Below are positions 25,061 to 34,633 of a DNA stretch of 64,000 bases, one piece after another. The first letter of the stretch is position 1; every line of letters starts with the position of its first letter. Position numbers and translations under genes: made by a program. This stretch comes from Myxococcales bacterium (lineage in GTDB: Bacteria > Myxococcota_A > Polyangia > Polyangiales > Polyangiaceae), in contig JADJCA010000001.1 in NCBI GenBank assembly GCA_016703425.1, positions 434,001 through 498,000 on the forward strand. Direction: 5' to 3'. The notes beneath the pieces were generated by a model that saw only the letters and a program-made list of their open reading frames with translations, searched no databases and was not told the origin of the DNA.

Positions 25061-25662
25061 ATCGCGCCGACAGCGAGCGCGCGCCGGCCTCCGCGTCTGA
25101 CGTCGGCTCGGCGCGCGGCGGACACACGCTCTGGCCGAGCGAGGCGCTCGTGGGCGACGTCGTGGGTCGCCTCATCGAGTTCTGGGGTTTCAAGCGCAAC
25201 ATGGGCCGCGTTTGGACCGTGCTCTACCTCTCGCCGGAGCCCATGAGCGCGGAAGATCTTCGCCACTCGCTCATGCTCTCGAGCGGGGCCGTCAGCATGA
25301 CGCTCGGGGAGCTCTCGCGCTGGGGCGTCGTCCGCAAGGTCTGGGTCCAAGGCGAGCGGAAGGACTTCTACACGGCCGAAGTGCAGCTTTGGAAGATGAT
25401 CTCGCGCGTCTACAGCGAGCGTGAAAAGGCGGAGATCGGCAGCGCCATCGAGGCGTTCACCGAAGCCCTCCGCTCCCTCGACGCGATCGAGGCCAGCGAC
25501 GCGGCGACGAAGGCGCGCGTAGCGCTGCAGCGAGAGCGCATCGGCAATCTCCTAGAACTGGCCAAGCTCGGTCGGCAGCTCCTCGACGTACTCTTGTCGA
25601 CGGCGCGGCTCGACGCCGAGCCGCTCGTGAAATTCTTGCTCGGCGACAAGAAGAAGGACTGA
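25057..25662 (+). CDS. GbsR/MarR-family transcriptional regulator
   Basis: Winged-helix DNA-binding protein of 201 residues. The GbsR pattern is clear: a helix around GRLIEFWGFKRNMGRVW, then LYLSPEPMSAEDLRHSLMLS, the recognition helix in SGAVSMTLGELSRWGVV, and the wing KVWVQGERKDFY. GbsR-type proteins regulate osmolyte or envelope genes and often their own operon. The start overlaps the ispB stop by ATGA. An AT-rich palindrome upstream of ispB is a plausible operator. The ligand is unknown. Confidence 0.87.
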   Translation: MNRADSERAPASASDVGSARGGHTLWPSEALVGDVVGRLIEFWGFKRNMGRVWTVLYLSPEPMSAEDLRHSLMLSSGAVSMTLGELSRWGVVRKVWVQGERKDFYTAEVQLWKMISRVYSEREKAEIGSAIEAFTEALRSLDAIEASDAATKARVALQRERIGNLLELAKLGRQLLDVLLSTARLDAEPLVKFLLGDKKKD

Positions 25663-25679
25663 CGCGAGCGAGCGACGGC

Positions 25680-26690
25680 TCAGTTGAGGTTTCGCTTGTC
25701 GGTCTCTTTGTCGGCGATGGGGGCGTCGCGCTCCAAGAAGAACGACGCGATCTCGCGCTCGAGCGCCGCGCCCGTCTCTTCTTCCATGGCCTCCAGCGAC
25801 CCGGCGACGCGCTCCACGTTGCGCTGGTAGACGAAGAGCCGCAGCGGCCCCGGCTCGCCGAGCTCGGTCGCCGATTGGTCAAGGAGCAGGAGAGCCCGCG
25901 GGTCGACGCCATCGACGACAATTTCGGCGCCCGGCAGATCGACCACGAAGACCTCGGCACCGCGCACGTAGCGCGCGAGGGCGGCGTCGAGGCGCCCCAA
26001 GATGCCCCGGACCATCGACGCGAAGGTGTCGGCGGACGGAGCCCACTGGGGCGGGGGACGCGAGACGTCGAGGCCGCGCGAGCGAAGCAGCGCTTCGGTG
26101 GCGCCGCGCGAGTCGCCGCGCTCGTCGCGCACGAGACCCAGGTAGTACGCAGCGTCGGCTGACAGAGGATCCTTGCGCGCCGCCTCTTCGATGTAAGGAG
26201 CCGACTTGTCGGCGCGGCCCAGCTCGTAGTAGCTCCGCCCGATGAGGAACGTGTAGCTCGGGTTGTCGTAGGACTTGTCCGGGATGCGGGCCATGACAAG
26301 GAGGGCGTCGTCGGTGCGACCGAGCGCGATCAGCGCTTCCACCTTGAGCAGCAAGCAATCGGCGCGCTCCTCCGGCGTCTCGGAGATCTCGTAGGCGTCC
26401 TCGCACATCGTGATGGCTTCTTCCCACTCGCCCATCGGGTGCAGCAAGACCTCGGCGGCGTTGAGCATGGCCTCGAAGTAGGTGTCATCGAGGGCGATGG
26501 CTTGACGGTAGTGCTCGAGGGCTTCGTCGCCGTCGCCGGCGAGGGCAGCGGTGTAGCCAAGGAGGTTGTGCACCTCGGGAGACTGGGGATCGATCTCGAG
26601 GGCGCGCTTCGCGCACGACGCCGCGCCGGCTGCATCGCCGCGCTGCGCCAAATCCCAACCACGGTCGAGGTGCGCGGAGAGTTGGTCCAT
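25680..26690 (-). CDS. TPR protein with decayed zincin-like metallopeptidase domain
   Basis: Protein of 336 residues. The first 200 residues contain about five tetratricopeptide repeats (for example ALEIDPQSPEVHNLLGYTAA). The C-terminal part matches the minimal zincin family PF06262: VDLPGAEIVVDGVDPRALLLL followed by RLFVYQRNVERVAG. In active members the next motif is HEIGHH; here the same place (312-317) is Arg-Glu-Ile-Ala-Ser-Phe. Both metal-binding histidines are gone, so it should not be a peptidase. It is a stand-alone gene convergent with the GbsR-type gene. It probably acts as a binding scaffold. Confidence 0.8.
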   Translation of the reverse strand: MDQLSAHLDRGWDLAQRGDAAGAASCAKRALEIDPQSPEVHNLLGYTAALAGDGDEALEHYRQAIALDDTYFEAMLNAAEVLLHPMGEWEEAITMCEDAYEISETPEERADCLLLKVEALIALGRTDDALLVMARIPDKSYDNPSYTFLIGRSYYELGRADKSAPYIEEAARKDPLSADAAYYLGLVRDERGDSRGATEALLRSRGLDVSRPPPQWAPSADTFASMVRGILGRLDAALARYVRGAEVFVVDLPGAEIVVDGVDPRALLLLDQSATELGEPGPLRLFVYQRNVERVAGSLEAMEEETGAALEREIASFFLERDAPIADKETDKRNLN

Positions 26691-26828
26691 GACCCCTCAG
26701 CTTTTTCCTGAAGCCGACTCCCTCGTCAAGGCCTAGCCGCCCAAGTGCGCGGAATCAGTCGAGGGCGCGATGCGAATTTTGTTGAAGGGTGCGGTCCGTC
26801 GAGAGACTTCGAGGGGCGTCGCTGCGCG

Positions 26829-28628
26829 TCAGTGCTCCGGCGCCGCCCGAACGACCACCAACGTGCCGGGCTTCTCGCCGCTGCTCCAGACGCCGTGCCA
26901 CCCCTCCGGGTTCTGCGGCTCGGTCCAGTAGAACATCGCCCGCGCGTCGAAGGGCGCGAGGTTGATGCAGCCGTGGCTGCGCGTGTTGCCGAAGTTCGTG
27001 TGCCAGAAGGCACCGTGCAGGGCGATGCTGCCGTTGAAGTACATGATCCACGGCACGTCTTCGATGGAGTAGGGCCCGTCGCTCGCCACGTCGCCGTCCA
27101 TGGTCGCGGCGATGTGTTTCTCGCGGATGCGGAAGCTGCCGGGCTTCGTCTCGAAGTTCTTCTCTTTGTTCTGCCGGTCCTTCTTGCCGCTCGAGATGAG
27201 CGTCGCGAAGACCGGCTTGTCGCCCTCGAAGGCCACGAGCGTTTGCGTCTCGAGGCTGACGTCGATCCACTTCTCGCCGGGCTTTAGCTCCTTGGGCAGC
27301 GGGCCGGGCTTGGTGACGCGGCCTTCCGATTCGCGCATCCACCAACCTTCGTCGCTCTCGTGGAACGCGAACCCGCCAGAGCGCATCGTCTTGCCGGTGA
27401 GGCCGATGGCGGTGAAGCGCGGCAGGGTCTCGCCGCTGGGCGTCATCTTCGTGCCGTCCTTCGACGGCGTGTACTTGCGCGCGCGCCAGAGCGTGAACCC
27501 GATGGGCAGCTTGGTGGGGAGCTTCACGGCGGGCTCGGCGTAGCCGCCGTCCTCGAGGCGGGGCGCACCGGCATCACCGCTCGGCGGTTGCGGCGGCGGC
27601 GGAGCCTGCAAGGCGGGTCCGGGCGAGGCGCCGGTGAGCCAAACGCCGTGGAACTGGGTGATCTTGTCGTTCACGAAGACGCGATCGTAGGGGACGACGA
27701 AACCCTCGGTGTTCTTCCACCAGCGTGAGCCGTTCTCGAAGCGCATCTCCTTGTCGAGGGCGAGGTAAAAGCCGCGCACCATGCGGCGCACGATGGGGCC
27801 CTCGCCGCGGAGCTCGTCGAGCGTGATCTGCGGCTTGCCGCCGTCGTGTTCGCGCAGGTACCAGGGCGTGCCCGCGTCGGAGGCCTCGAGGCCGGCGCCC
27901 AACGGATCGAGCGACGTGGCGGCGGCGGGCCCGCGGACGTCCCCCGCGTCGGCGACGTCGTAGGGGTTTCCTTCTTCGAGGCTCCGCTTCTTGGCCTTGG
28001 CCGAGAGCCACGGCTCGTATTGCTGGCGCTCCTCGCGCGACGGAATCGTCCGGTAGAGCGGGGCGCCGTGCGTGAGGTTGTAGCCATACTGGTAGGGCAG
28101 GGGCCCGTCCGTGGTAGGCAAATGCGGCGCGAGCTTCACGCGCGGATGGTTCATGTCGAGCGACGCGTATTTTCCACAGACGAAGCCGCCGGCGACGAGC
28201 TCGTACCAGCCGTCTTGGCAGTTGGGCTTCTTGTGGGCCTCGGCGACGACCGGCGCTTTCGCTCCGCGGCGCATGTACCCGATGCGCTTGACGCCTTCGC
28301 GGGCCGGATCGCGCTTGGTGCTGCCCTCCGGGAGCGGCCACTCCATGTCGCTCATGATCGGCGTCTGCATGAAGAGCGCGGCGAGGTACGGGCCGTCGTA
28401 TCCTGCGTCCTTGATGCCATCCTTGACGGACAACGCCCCCACGCTCGAAAAGCCGGCGTCCTGCACGCCACTCGAAGGCGGCGCCGTGCTGTCGGACGCG
28501 GCGTCGGTCGCGGCGCCTTTCGGCGGCGACTGCGTCACGGGGCTTGGATCACGCTGCGCGCACCCCGCCGATGCGACCACCGTCGCAAGGACGCCCAGCA
28601 CGCACACCTTTCGGGAACGACACAACAA
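26829..28628 (-). CDS. L,D-transpeptidase (YkuD) lipoprotein
   Basis: Lipoprotein of about 599 residues carrying a YkuD L,D-transpeptidase domain near its C-terminus. The catalytic motif is HGAFWHTNFG followed by SHGCINL, with catalytic Cys554; the domain makes 3-3 peptidoglycan cross-links or attaches proteins to peptidoglycan. Signal: LGVLATVVASAGC after a basic RSRK region. TTG at 28628 was chosen because GAGAGG lies six bases upstream and the signal starts directly; the frame is open up to 29009 but that part overlaps the divergent gene. The 400 residues before the catalytic domain match nothing recognised and include an Asp-Ala-Gly-rich linker. Confidence 0.88.
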   Translation of the reverse strand: MLCRSRKVCVLGVLATVVASAGCAQRDPSPVTQSPPKGAATDAASDSTAPPSSGVQDAGFSSVGALSVKDGIKDAGYDGPYLAALFMQTPIMSDMEWPLPEGSTKRDPAREGVKRIGYMRRGAKAPVVAEAHKKPNCQDGWYELVAGGFVCGKYASLDMNHPRVKLAPHLPTTDGPLPYQYGYNLTHGAPLYRTIPSREERQQYEPWLSAKAKKRSLEEGNPYDVADAGDVRGPAAATSLDPLGAGLEASDAGTPWYLREHDGGKPQITLDELRGEGPIVRRMVRGFYLALDKEMRFENGSRWWKNTEGFVVPYDRVFVNDKITQFHGVWLTGASPGPALQAPPPPQPPSGDAGAPRLEDGGYAEPAVKLPTKLPIGFTLWRARKYTPSKDGTKMTPSGETLPRFTAIGLTGKTMRSGGFAFHESDEGWWMRESEGRVTKPGPLPKELKPGEKWIDVSLETQTLVAFEGDKPVFATLISSGKKDRQNKEKNFETKPGSFRIREKHIAATMDGDVASDGPYSIEDVPWIMYFNGSIALHGAFWHTNFGNTRSHGCINLAPFDARAMFYWTEPQNPEGWHGVWSSGEKPGTLVVVRAAPEH

Positions 28629-28818
28629 AGACGGCCTCTCGGATTGTCTTGGTAGTACCCCTCGCGGAGGCTGTCGATCCAGTTCTCGGCGGTTTTTCTT
28701 GGCGGCGCGGCGAAAGCTCACAAGGCCCGCGCTGCGAGGACCGTGCCGAGCGAGCGACGGGGCAGGACGCGCATGAAATCGCGGGGCCTGACGGAATGCG
28801 GAGCGGCCGCCGACGCTT

Positions 28819-30291
28819 ATGCCGTGGGTGAGCGAGGGCAGCTCCGTGTCCGCTGACCCGCACAAGCCTTCGCTCGGCGAGGGCGCCGGCGACGCGGCTC
28901 CGACGGCGCCGCACGCGACGGGTCCCTCGCCGGGAGCACCGCGCACCGGGCCGACGCGCTTCTGGGACGGTCGACGCGTCAGGCGCGCCCTGGCTTTCAC
29001 CTTGGCCATGTCCGTCGCGGTGCACTACGCGCTCGCGCCTTGGAGCCTCTTTCCCGAGCGGAAGCTCGAGTTTCGCGAGGTCGAAGGCGAGCTGACCATC
29101 GCCATCGACACGATGAGTGAGCCGGCGCCGCCGCCGCCCGAGGCGCCACCGCCGGCCCCTCCACCGGTTCCCACACCGGAGGCCGAGGGGCCGGGGTCCA
29201 CGAAGCGAGACGCCGGGCCCAAACCCCCGAGAGACGCGGGGCGCGACACCGCGAAGGAGCGCGCGCGCGACGCGGGCTCCGATGCCGACGTCGAGCTCGA
29301 GGACGGCGGTGCGCTCCCCCTTGTTGCGCGCGACGCTGGCGCTCCTGGCAGCAGCGATGGCGGCGAGCCGCGCGACGGGGGCGACTCGATCGCGCTCGCC
29401 GACGCCAGCGGGCTGCCGCCGGGAGCCAACGGGCCGCGCGATCCCCAGGCAATGATCGGTGCCGCGGGCGCGGTTCAGGCCGACGTGCCGCTCGTGCAGC
29501 TGCTCGTCAATGTTGCCGAGATCCGCAAGCACCCCGTCGGCGCCAAGATGGGCCCGCTGCTGAGCGCGATCCCCGAGTGGGACGAATACATCGCGGGCAC
29601 CAACGTCGATCCGGTCCGCGACACCGATTGGATCTTGGTCAACGGTCCGTCGCTCTATTCGAAGCGCACGAGCCGCATCGCGATCATCATCCACTACTCG
29701 ACGAGCGACGCGCTGGTCGACAAGGCGGTGCAGCACCTCTCCAAGAAGCATCCGTCGGGCGGGCCCTTCGACGCGGGCGTGCCGGGCGTGAAGGCGTACC
29801 TCGGCCACGCCGACTTCGCGCCGCGCGTCTTCTTGCGGCCTCAGAGCCACGTGCTCGCCATCGTGCCGCCGGACTACGCAAACACGGCGGCGAAGATCCT
29901 CAGCAAGGCGCGCATCGGCACCAAGGTCCAGCCGGGCGAGGCGATGCGCCTCACGTTGCGAAACCCGAGCCGGCCCATGCCGTTTCTCTCGCCGAACATC
30001 CGCGAGATGCGCCTGTGGATCGTGCCCCGCGCCGATGGCGGCGCCGACGTGCACGCGGAAGGTGACGTGCCCGATTCGGCGGAGGCCGAGAAGGTCGCCA
30101 AAGAGATCAAGAAGCTGGTTCGCGAACAGAACTCGCTCGGCGTGCAGATGATCACGCAGGGCATCTTGAACCGCACCGAGGTGAGCGCCGACGGCGCTGT
30201 CGTGAGGCTCCACGTGCCCGCCACGGAGGCGCAGATTCAGGCCATCCTGGACTTCGTCATGGCGTACCTGGGCGTCGGAAAACCTCGGTAG
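28819..30291 (+). CDS. Membrane-anchored protein with TonB-like Pro-rich linker
   Basis: Protein of 490 residues. A cytosolic N-terminal tail (about 55 residues) is followed by a transmembrane segment (ALAFTLAMSVAVHYALAPW), a Pro-rich stretch (PPPPEAPPPAPPPVPTPE), an Asp-Ala-Gly-rich linker to about residue 200, and a folded domain of about 290 residues. The layout resembles TonB, but no TonB C-terminal signature was found. The final domain has no recognised family. ATG at 28819 is the first start. The 190 bp towards the divergent L,D-transpeptidase gene should hold both promoters; no clear motif was identified. Confidence 0.7.
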   Translation: MPWVSEGSSVSADPHKPSLGEGAGDAAPTAPHATGPSPGAPRTGPTRFWDGRRVRRALAFTLAMSVAVHYALAPWSLFPERKLEFREVEGELTIAIDTMSEPAPPPPEAPPPAPPPVPTPEAEGPGSTKRDAGPKPPRDAGRDTAKERARDAGSDADVELEDGGALPLVARDAGAPGSSDGGEPRDGGDSIALADASGLPPGANGPRDPQAMIGAAGAVQADVPLVQLLVNVAEIRKHPVGAKMGPLLSAIPEWDEYIAGTNVDPVRDTDWILVNGPSLYSKRTSRIAIIIHYSTSDALVDKAVQHLSKKHPSGGPFDAGVPGVKAYLGHADFAPRVFLRPQSHVLAIVPPDYANTAAKILSKARIGTKVQPGEAMRLTLRNPSRPMPFLSPNIREMRLWIVPRADGGADVHAEGDVPDSAEAEKVAKEIKKLVREQNSLGVQMITQGILNRTEVSADGAVVRLHVPATEAQIQAILDFVMAYLGVGKPR

Positions 30292-30361
30292 GCGAGGCGC
30301 GGACTCGCGGCGCCGCGCCCCCGCGCTTGAAATCGGTGGGTCCGCTTGCGATAAGGACCCC

Positions 30362-30835
30362 ATGTCCTTCCGCGTCCTTCGCTCGCGCCACAGCCTCCTC
30401 ACCGCCTTCGCCGCGCTCCTCGTCCTGTCCTCGGCATGCAACAAGTCCGTCGACGAGCCGACCCAAGGCGGCTTCAAGCCGGCCGCCGCAGCGCCCGAGC
30501 CGCCGGGCCCCACCAAGCTCGAGACCACCGACGAGGCCGTGGGCACCGGCAAGGAGGCCAAGAGCGGCGACAAGGTACGTGTACACTACACGGGCACCCT
30601 GATGAGCGGGAAGAAGTTCGACAGCTCGCGCGATCGCGGCGAGCCCTTCGAGTTCACGCTCGGCAAGGGCGAGGTCATCAAAGGCTGGGATCAGGGCGTC
30701 GTCGGCATGAAGGTCGGCGGCAAGCGCAAGCTCGTCATCCCCTTCGATCTCGCCTACGGCGAGGCCGGCTCGCCGCCCAACATCCCGCCCAAGGCGGCGC
30801 TCAAGTTCGACGTCGAGCTGGTCGAGGTCAAATAG
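30362..30835 (+). CDS. FKBP-type peptidyl-prolyl cis-trans isomerase lipoprotein
   Basis: Periplasmic lipoprotein of 157 residues. Signal with lipobox Leu-Ser-Ser-Ala-Cys (Cys26). The mature protein is a single FKBP domain: VRVHYTGTLMSGKKFDSS, the EFTLGKGEVIKGWDQGV segment with the active-site Trp, and AYGEAGSPPNIPP. All pocket residues of the family are present, so it should catalyse prolyl isomerisation. It follows the TonB-like gene by 70 bp on the same strand and converges with the PrsW-type gene. Confidence 0.94.
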   Translation: MSFRVLRSRHSLLTAFAALLVLSSACNKSVDEPTQGGFKPAAAAPEPPGPTKLETTDEAVGTGKEAKSGDKVRVHYTGTLMSGKKFDSSRDRGEPFEFTLGKGEVIKGWDQGVVGMKVGGKRKLVIPFDLAYGEAGSPPNIPPKAALKFDVELVEVK

Positions 30836-30869
30836 CGTCAAGCGCGCCGGGGGCTCGCGGCAGCGGCGG

Positions 30870-32753
30870 CTAGGCGGGGACCACGCGGCGGAAGCGCTCT
30901 TCGAGCTCCGCCGCGCGCGCGAGCGTCAGCGGCCCAACGCGGAGTTCGCCCTCGCTCGAGGCGATGGCGAAGAAGTGAAATGGCCCGGCGCGCGAGCGCG
31001 TGGCGCCGGCGATGGACGGCCACGTGCGTCGTGAACCGGCGAAGGTGATCCCCGTACCGTCGAGCACGACGTCGAGCGGAAGCGTGGCCGACAAGCCCCA
31101 CGCGGAGACGACCAGGAGTGACAGCGCCAACAAGGCGGCCCCGTAGAACGCGACGCCCGGCGCCGCGCCGGGGCGCTCGGCGCTGACGCCCAAGACCACG
31201 AGCAGGAGCGCCGCCACGTGCACGGCGACGGCGGAGGCGCGGAACGCCCTAGGCGACCCGGTGGCGAGGATCGTCGACCGCTCGCGACTCAGCGGCGGGG
31301 CCTCTTCGCCCACGGCGGCGCGGCGGAGGGCGCGCCTCACGAGGACGACGAAGGCGCTCGCGAGTCCCAGGTTGAGGAGCAGGGCGACGGGCGCGAGGCC
31401 GCGCGTCGACAGCAAGGCGTCGAAGGCGCCGTGAAGGATCGCCGCGAGGGCGAAATACCGGAAGACGAGCCCACGAGAGCGGCCCGGCAAGAGCGTCTGC
31501 CCTAGCGCATAGCCCCAGAGGGCGGCGAGGAAGAAGTGCGCCGGGATGCTCGTGAAGGTGCGCGCGAGCACGAGCGATGGCGCCAAGCGGCCTAGCGCGA
31601 AGTACTTCACGTTCTCGACGGCGGCGAACCCGAGCGCCGCGGCGACGCCGTAGACGATGCCATCGATGGGCTCATCAAACTCGCGGCGGCGCACCACGAA
31701 GGCCGCGGCGGCGAGCTTCACGCCTTCTTCGGTGAGGCCAACGACCAGCGTGAAGATCAGAAGCGCGTACGGAAACGCCGCGAGCCGGCCCCCCATGGTC
31801 GCAAACGTTGGGTTGGTCGCGAGCGACAGCTTGGCCCAGAAGATCTCGATGGCCGCCGCGGGGACGACGGACAACGCGCCGAGCCCGAAGACCACGGCGA
31901 CGAGCCAAACGGGCTCCGGGTGCAGGCGATCGAAGCGCCGCACGAAGGCGAGCCACGCGCACGAGAGCACGAGCGGCAGAAGGAGCCCCAAAGCTGCCAT
32001 TCCAAAGTCGGGAGAGAGCGGCTTGGTCGCGACGAACGTGAGCGGGGGCAGCTCGGGGCTTTGGAGCATGGCGCGGAGGCGGTCCGCGCGCGTGTACGCG
32101 TAGAGGCCGTCGCCGACGGCAACGGTCACCGTGTCGTCCCCCGCGAGGACCGCCGTGCCGAGGACCGTGTCGTCGCGAATGACGATGACGGGGGTGGACA
32201 CCTCGCCGTCACCGCGCGGCGCGCTTCCCTTCGCGATGGCGGCGTGGACCTCGGCGCTCACGCGGAGCCGAATGCCTCGTCCGTCGCTGGTGACCTCGGC
32301 AAGAAGAGGGGTGCCGAGCGTCGTGGCGAGCGGCGCGCGCTCTGCGCCACGCGTCCGAGCCAGGTCGACGCCCAGCGGATCGTAGAAGAGCGCCAGGGCG
32401 CCCGGCGCGGCGTCACGAACGGCTGCGTTCACGGCGTCGGGCGAACGCGGCGCGCCTACCGCGTCCTTCGCCTCGCGATGAAACGCGACGCCGCCACGCC
32501 ACCGCAAGAGCTCGCGCACCGTCGTGGCCGCCTCGTCGGTGACGACCACGCGCACCGTAGCCCCAGCGACCGTCACGGCGGCTGCCACGCGGGCGGCGGC
32601 GAGGCGTTGCGCGATCGACTGCCGAAGGGCTTCGTCCCCCGCGGGAGCCGCGTCGCTACGAAACTCGAGCTCGACGTCGCGCTGCCCGGGAAGCGACGCG
32701 CAACCAGAGAGCGCCGCAGCGATCAGCATGAGGAGGGCGAGGGCGAGCCGCAC
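30870..32753 (-). CDS. SecD-head-like/PrsW intramembrane metalloprotease fusion
   Basis: Protein of 627 residues. A lipoprotein-type signal ends at Cys18. Residues 24-245 resemble the periplasmic P1/head region of SecD (RVVVTDEAATTVRELLRWRGG, later VIVIRDDTVLGTAVL). From about 250 on there are many membrane segments of the PrsW family. The PrsW metal motifs are complete: EEGVK at 342-346, EFDEPIDG at 358-365, Glu380 (AVENVKYF), His406 and the LHGAFD His441. PrsW proteases cleave membrane substrates such as anti-sigma factors. A PH-like segment follows at the C-terminus. The start is GTG 32753; the frame is open upstream but without signal. It converges with the FKBP gene. Confidence 0.82.
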   Translation of the reverse strand: MRLALALLMLIAAALSGCASLPGQRDVELEFRSDAAPAGDEALRQSIAQRLAAARVAAAVTVAGATVRVVVTDEAATTVRELLRWRGGVAFHREAKDAVGAPRSPDAVNAAVRDAAPGALALFYDPLGVDLARTRGAERAPLATTLGTPLLAEVTSDGRGIRLRVSAEVHAAIAKGSAPRGDGEVSTPVIVIRDDTVLGTAVLAGDDTVTVAVGDGLYAYTRADRLRAMLQSPELPPLTFVATKPLSPDFGMAALGLLLPLVLSCAWLAFVRRFDRLHPEPVWLVAVVFGLGALSVVPAAAIEIFWAKLSLATNPTFATMGGRLAAFPYALLIFTLVVGLTEEGVKLAAAAFVVRRREFDEPIDGIVYGVAAALGFAAVENVKYFALGRLAPSLVLARTFTSIPAHFFLAALWGYALGQTLLPGRSRGLVFRYFALAAILHGAFDALLSTRGLAPVALLLNLGLASAFVVLVRRALRRAAVGEEAPPLSRERSTILATGSPRAFRASAVAVHVAALLLVVLGVSAERPGAAPGVAFYGAALLALSLLVVSAWGLSATLPLDVVLDGTGITFAGSRRTWPSIAGATRSRAGPFHFFAIASSEGELRVGPLTLARAAELEERFRRVVPA

Positions 32754-32893
32754 TCGGGCATCGTAATACGGAGGCGCTTCGCTGCCGCTTCGGTTCGCTC
32801 GGCCCTCCGCCGAGCCTCCGCCGAGCTTCGATCCTGCGAAGGCGCCTCGCGATTGCCGTTGACGCCCGCGACGCTTGGGGGTGAAGTCTGGCC

Positions 32894-33067
32894 ATGGCCG
32901 ACGCGACCCCCGTCTTTGTCGCCGCCGCTGTGGTGCTCGGACTGCTCGCCGTGTGGGCCGTGTCCGTCGCCGTGCGGCCCGGACCGAAATGGGCCGCCGA
33001 GCCGCCCTCGCCAGCGCCAGACGCGAAAGCGAGCGCCAAGGCCGCTGCCGACGCGCCGGAAGCCTGA
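32894..33067 (+). CDS. Small single-span membrane protein
   Basis: A 57-residue frame from ATG 32894, preceded by GGGGGTG at a suitable distance. It has one transmembrane segment (VFVAAAVVLGLLAVWAVSVAV) and an Ala/Pro/Lys-rich cytosolic tail. It lies between the divergent PrsW-type gene and the convergent channel gene. No family can be assigned. The hydrophobic segment with a good ribosome site favours a real gene. Upstream, an 11-bp direct repeat (CCTCCGCCGAG) occurs twice around 32803-32825. Confidence 0.55.
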   Translation: MADATPVFVAAAVVLGLLAVWAVSVAVRPGPKWAAEPPSPAPDAKASAKAAADAPEA

Positions 33068-33087
33068 TCAGCGCTGCGGACGGGGAC

Positions 33088-34618
33088 CTACTCCGACAGC
33101 CCGAAGAAGCTCCGCACCTTGCCCAGGATCTCCAACGCGTCACGGCTCTGCCGATCGCCGTCGACCGGTTCGTCGGCGCGCACGCTCATGAGCTCGCTGC
33201 GGCGCCGCGCCAACATCGCGCTCATCTCCAGCGCCACCTCGGGCCGGTCTTGCACCACGTGCTCGAAGCTCGACTTGTCGAGCCGGTAGCAGGTCACGTC
33301 GGTGAGCGCGACGACGTCGGCGGCGCGCGGCTCACCGGTCATCAGGCCCATCTCGCCGAAGAAGCTCGGCGCCTCGAGCCGCGCGACGGTGCGGTTGCTG
33401 CCGTCGGCGGCGCGCGTTCGGATCTCGACGGTGCCGGCCACCAAGATGTAGAGCCAGTGGGCGACGGCGCCCTGACGCGTCACGACCTCGCCGGCCACGA
33501 AGTGGGCATCGAGGAGGCGCTCCGAAATGGAGAGGCGCTCCGACTCTGTGAGCGACTGAAAGAGCTCCATCCGGGCGAGCGCTTCGGCGCGGACGCTGCG
33601 GTCCTTCTCAAAGCGCCGCGTCGCCCGCGTCTCGTCGTCGTTGGTCACGACGATGGAACGGGCCGGTCGGGCCAGGTGAATGCCGGCGCGATTGAGCGCG
33701 GCGTAGATGCGCGCGCGCACGACGGAGCTCGTGGGGTCGTCGACGGCGAGGTCCGTCAGGTGGTAGCGAACCGCGTAGGCGGCGTAACCCTCGCGCGTGA
33801 AGTCCATGCAAACGCAGCTCGGCTTCGGCCTCGCGGCCACGTTAGGAATGGGTGCGGCCGCGAGCGCGTCTTCGACGACCTGCACCACACGCTGCGGTGC
33901 GTGCTTGAAGTCGACGCAAAAGTTAACCCACATGCGCGCCTGCAAGGGCTCGCCGTCGCGCTTGCCCAAGATGAGGATGTTGCCGGCGAGGAGCGCCGAG
34001 TTAGGGACGACGAGCGTGGCCCAGTCGCGCGTCTCCAGGAGCGTGTGGCGCCAGCGGATTTGCTTCACCTTGCCCTGGCGGCCGCTTTCGAGCTGAATCC
34101 AATCGCCGACGTGGATCGAGCCGTCGAGCTGGAGCGCGACGCCGCCCAAGATGTTGCCGAGCGTCGCCTGAAGCGAGATCGCGAGGATGCCGCTGACGAC
34201 CGCCGAGGTCGCGATGACGGAGCTTAGGTTCCACCCGGCAGCGTGAGCGACGCCGATGGTCGTCGCGATGTACGCGAGGCCGATGGAGATGTCGCTGACG
34301 ATGGAGGCGGAGCTCGACCTTCAGGCGCGGCAAGAGCGCGTCGAAGACGAAGAGGCCGACGAGGCTGACGAAGGTGAACGCTTCGAAGAGGCTCGACAGG
34401 AACTTGAAACGCGGCCCCCAGCCGGGCAGGCCCGCGAAGAGCGCCTCCGCCACCACGAAGGTCGCGAAGAGGCCATAGAGCACCACGGTGCGCTTGATGT
34501 GGCGCCGCCGGTCCGGGGCAAAGCGATTGACGAGGAACGCGACGACGATGAGGCAGAGCGCCAGCCCCAGGAGCTTCAGGGGATCGCCCAGTTCGTTCAG
34601 TCCGGCGAGGGTGGGCAC
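33088..34618 (-). CDS. MscS-family channel with C-terminal cyclic-nucleotide-binding domain (one frameshift)
   Basis: Mechanosensitive-channel family protein fused to a cNMP-binding domain, as in bacterial cyclic-nucleotide-gated (bCNG) channels. The N-terminal part from GTG 34618 has three membrane helices. The frame is lost at about 34306-34312 after Lys-Val-Glu-Leu; one surplus C restores it. The continuation holds the MscS pore region (AISLQATLGNILGG), the beta domain (GDWIQLESGRQGKVKQIRWRHT split over two segments) and, at the end, a cNMP domain with the FFGEMGLMTGEPRAA phosphate-binding cassette. The reconstructed protein is about 510 residues. It lies 15 bp downstream of sucA on the same strand. 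Confidence 0.82.
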
Positions 34619-34633
34619 CGAGGCTGGGACTCG

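Noticed and set aside
28549..30573. Minus-strand frame of 674 codons opposite the TonB-like and FKBP genes
   Set aside because: FKBP and the TonB-like protein are supported by signals and motifs on the other strand; this frame has neither.
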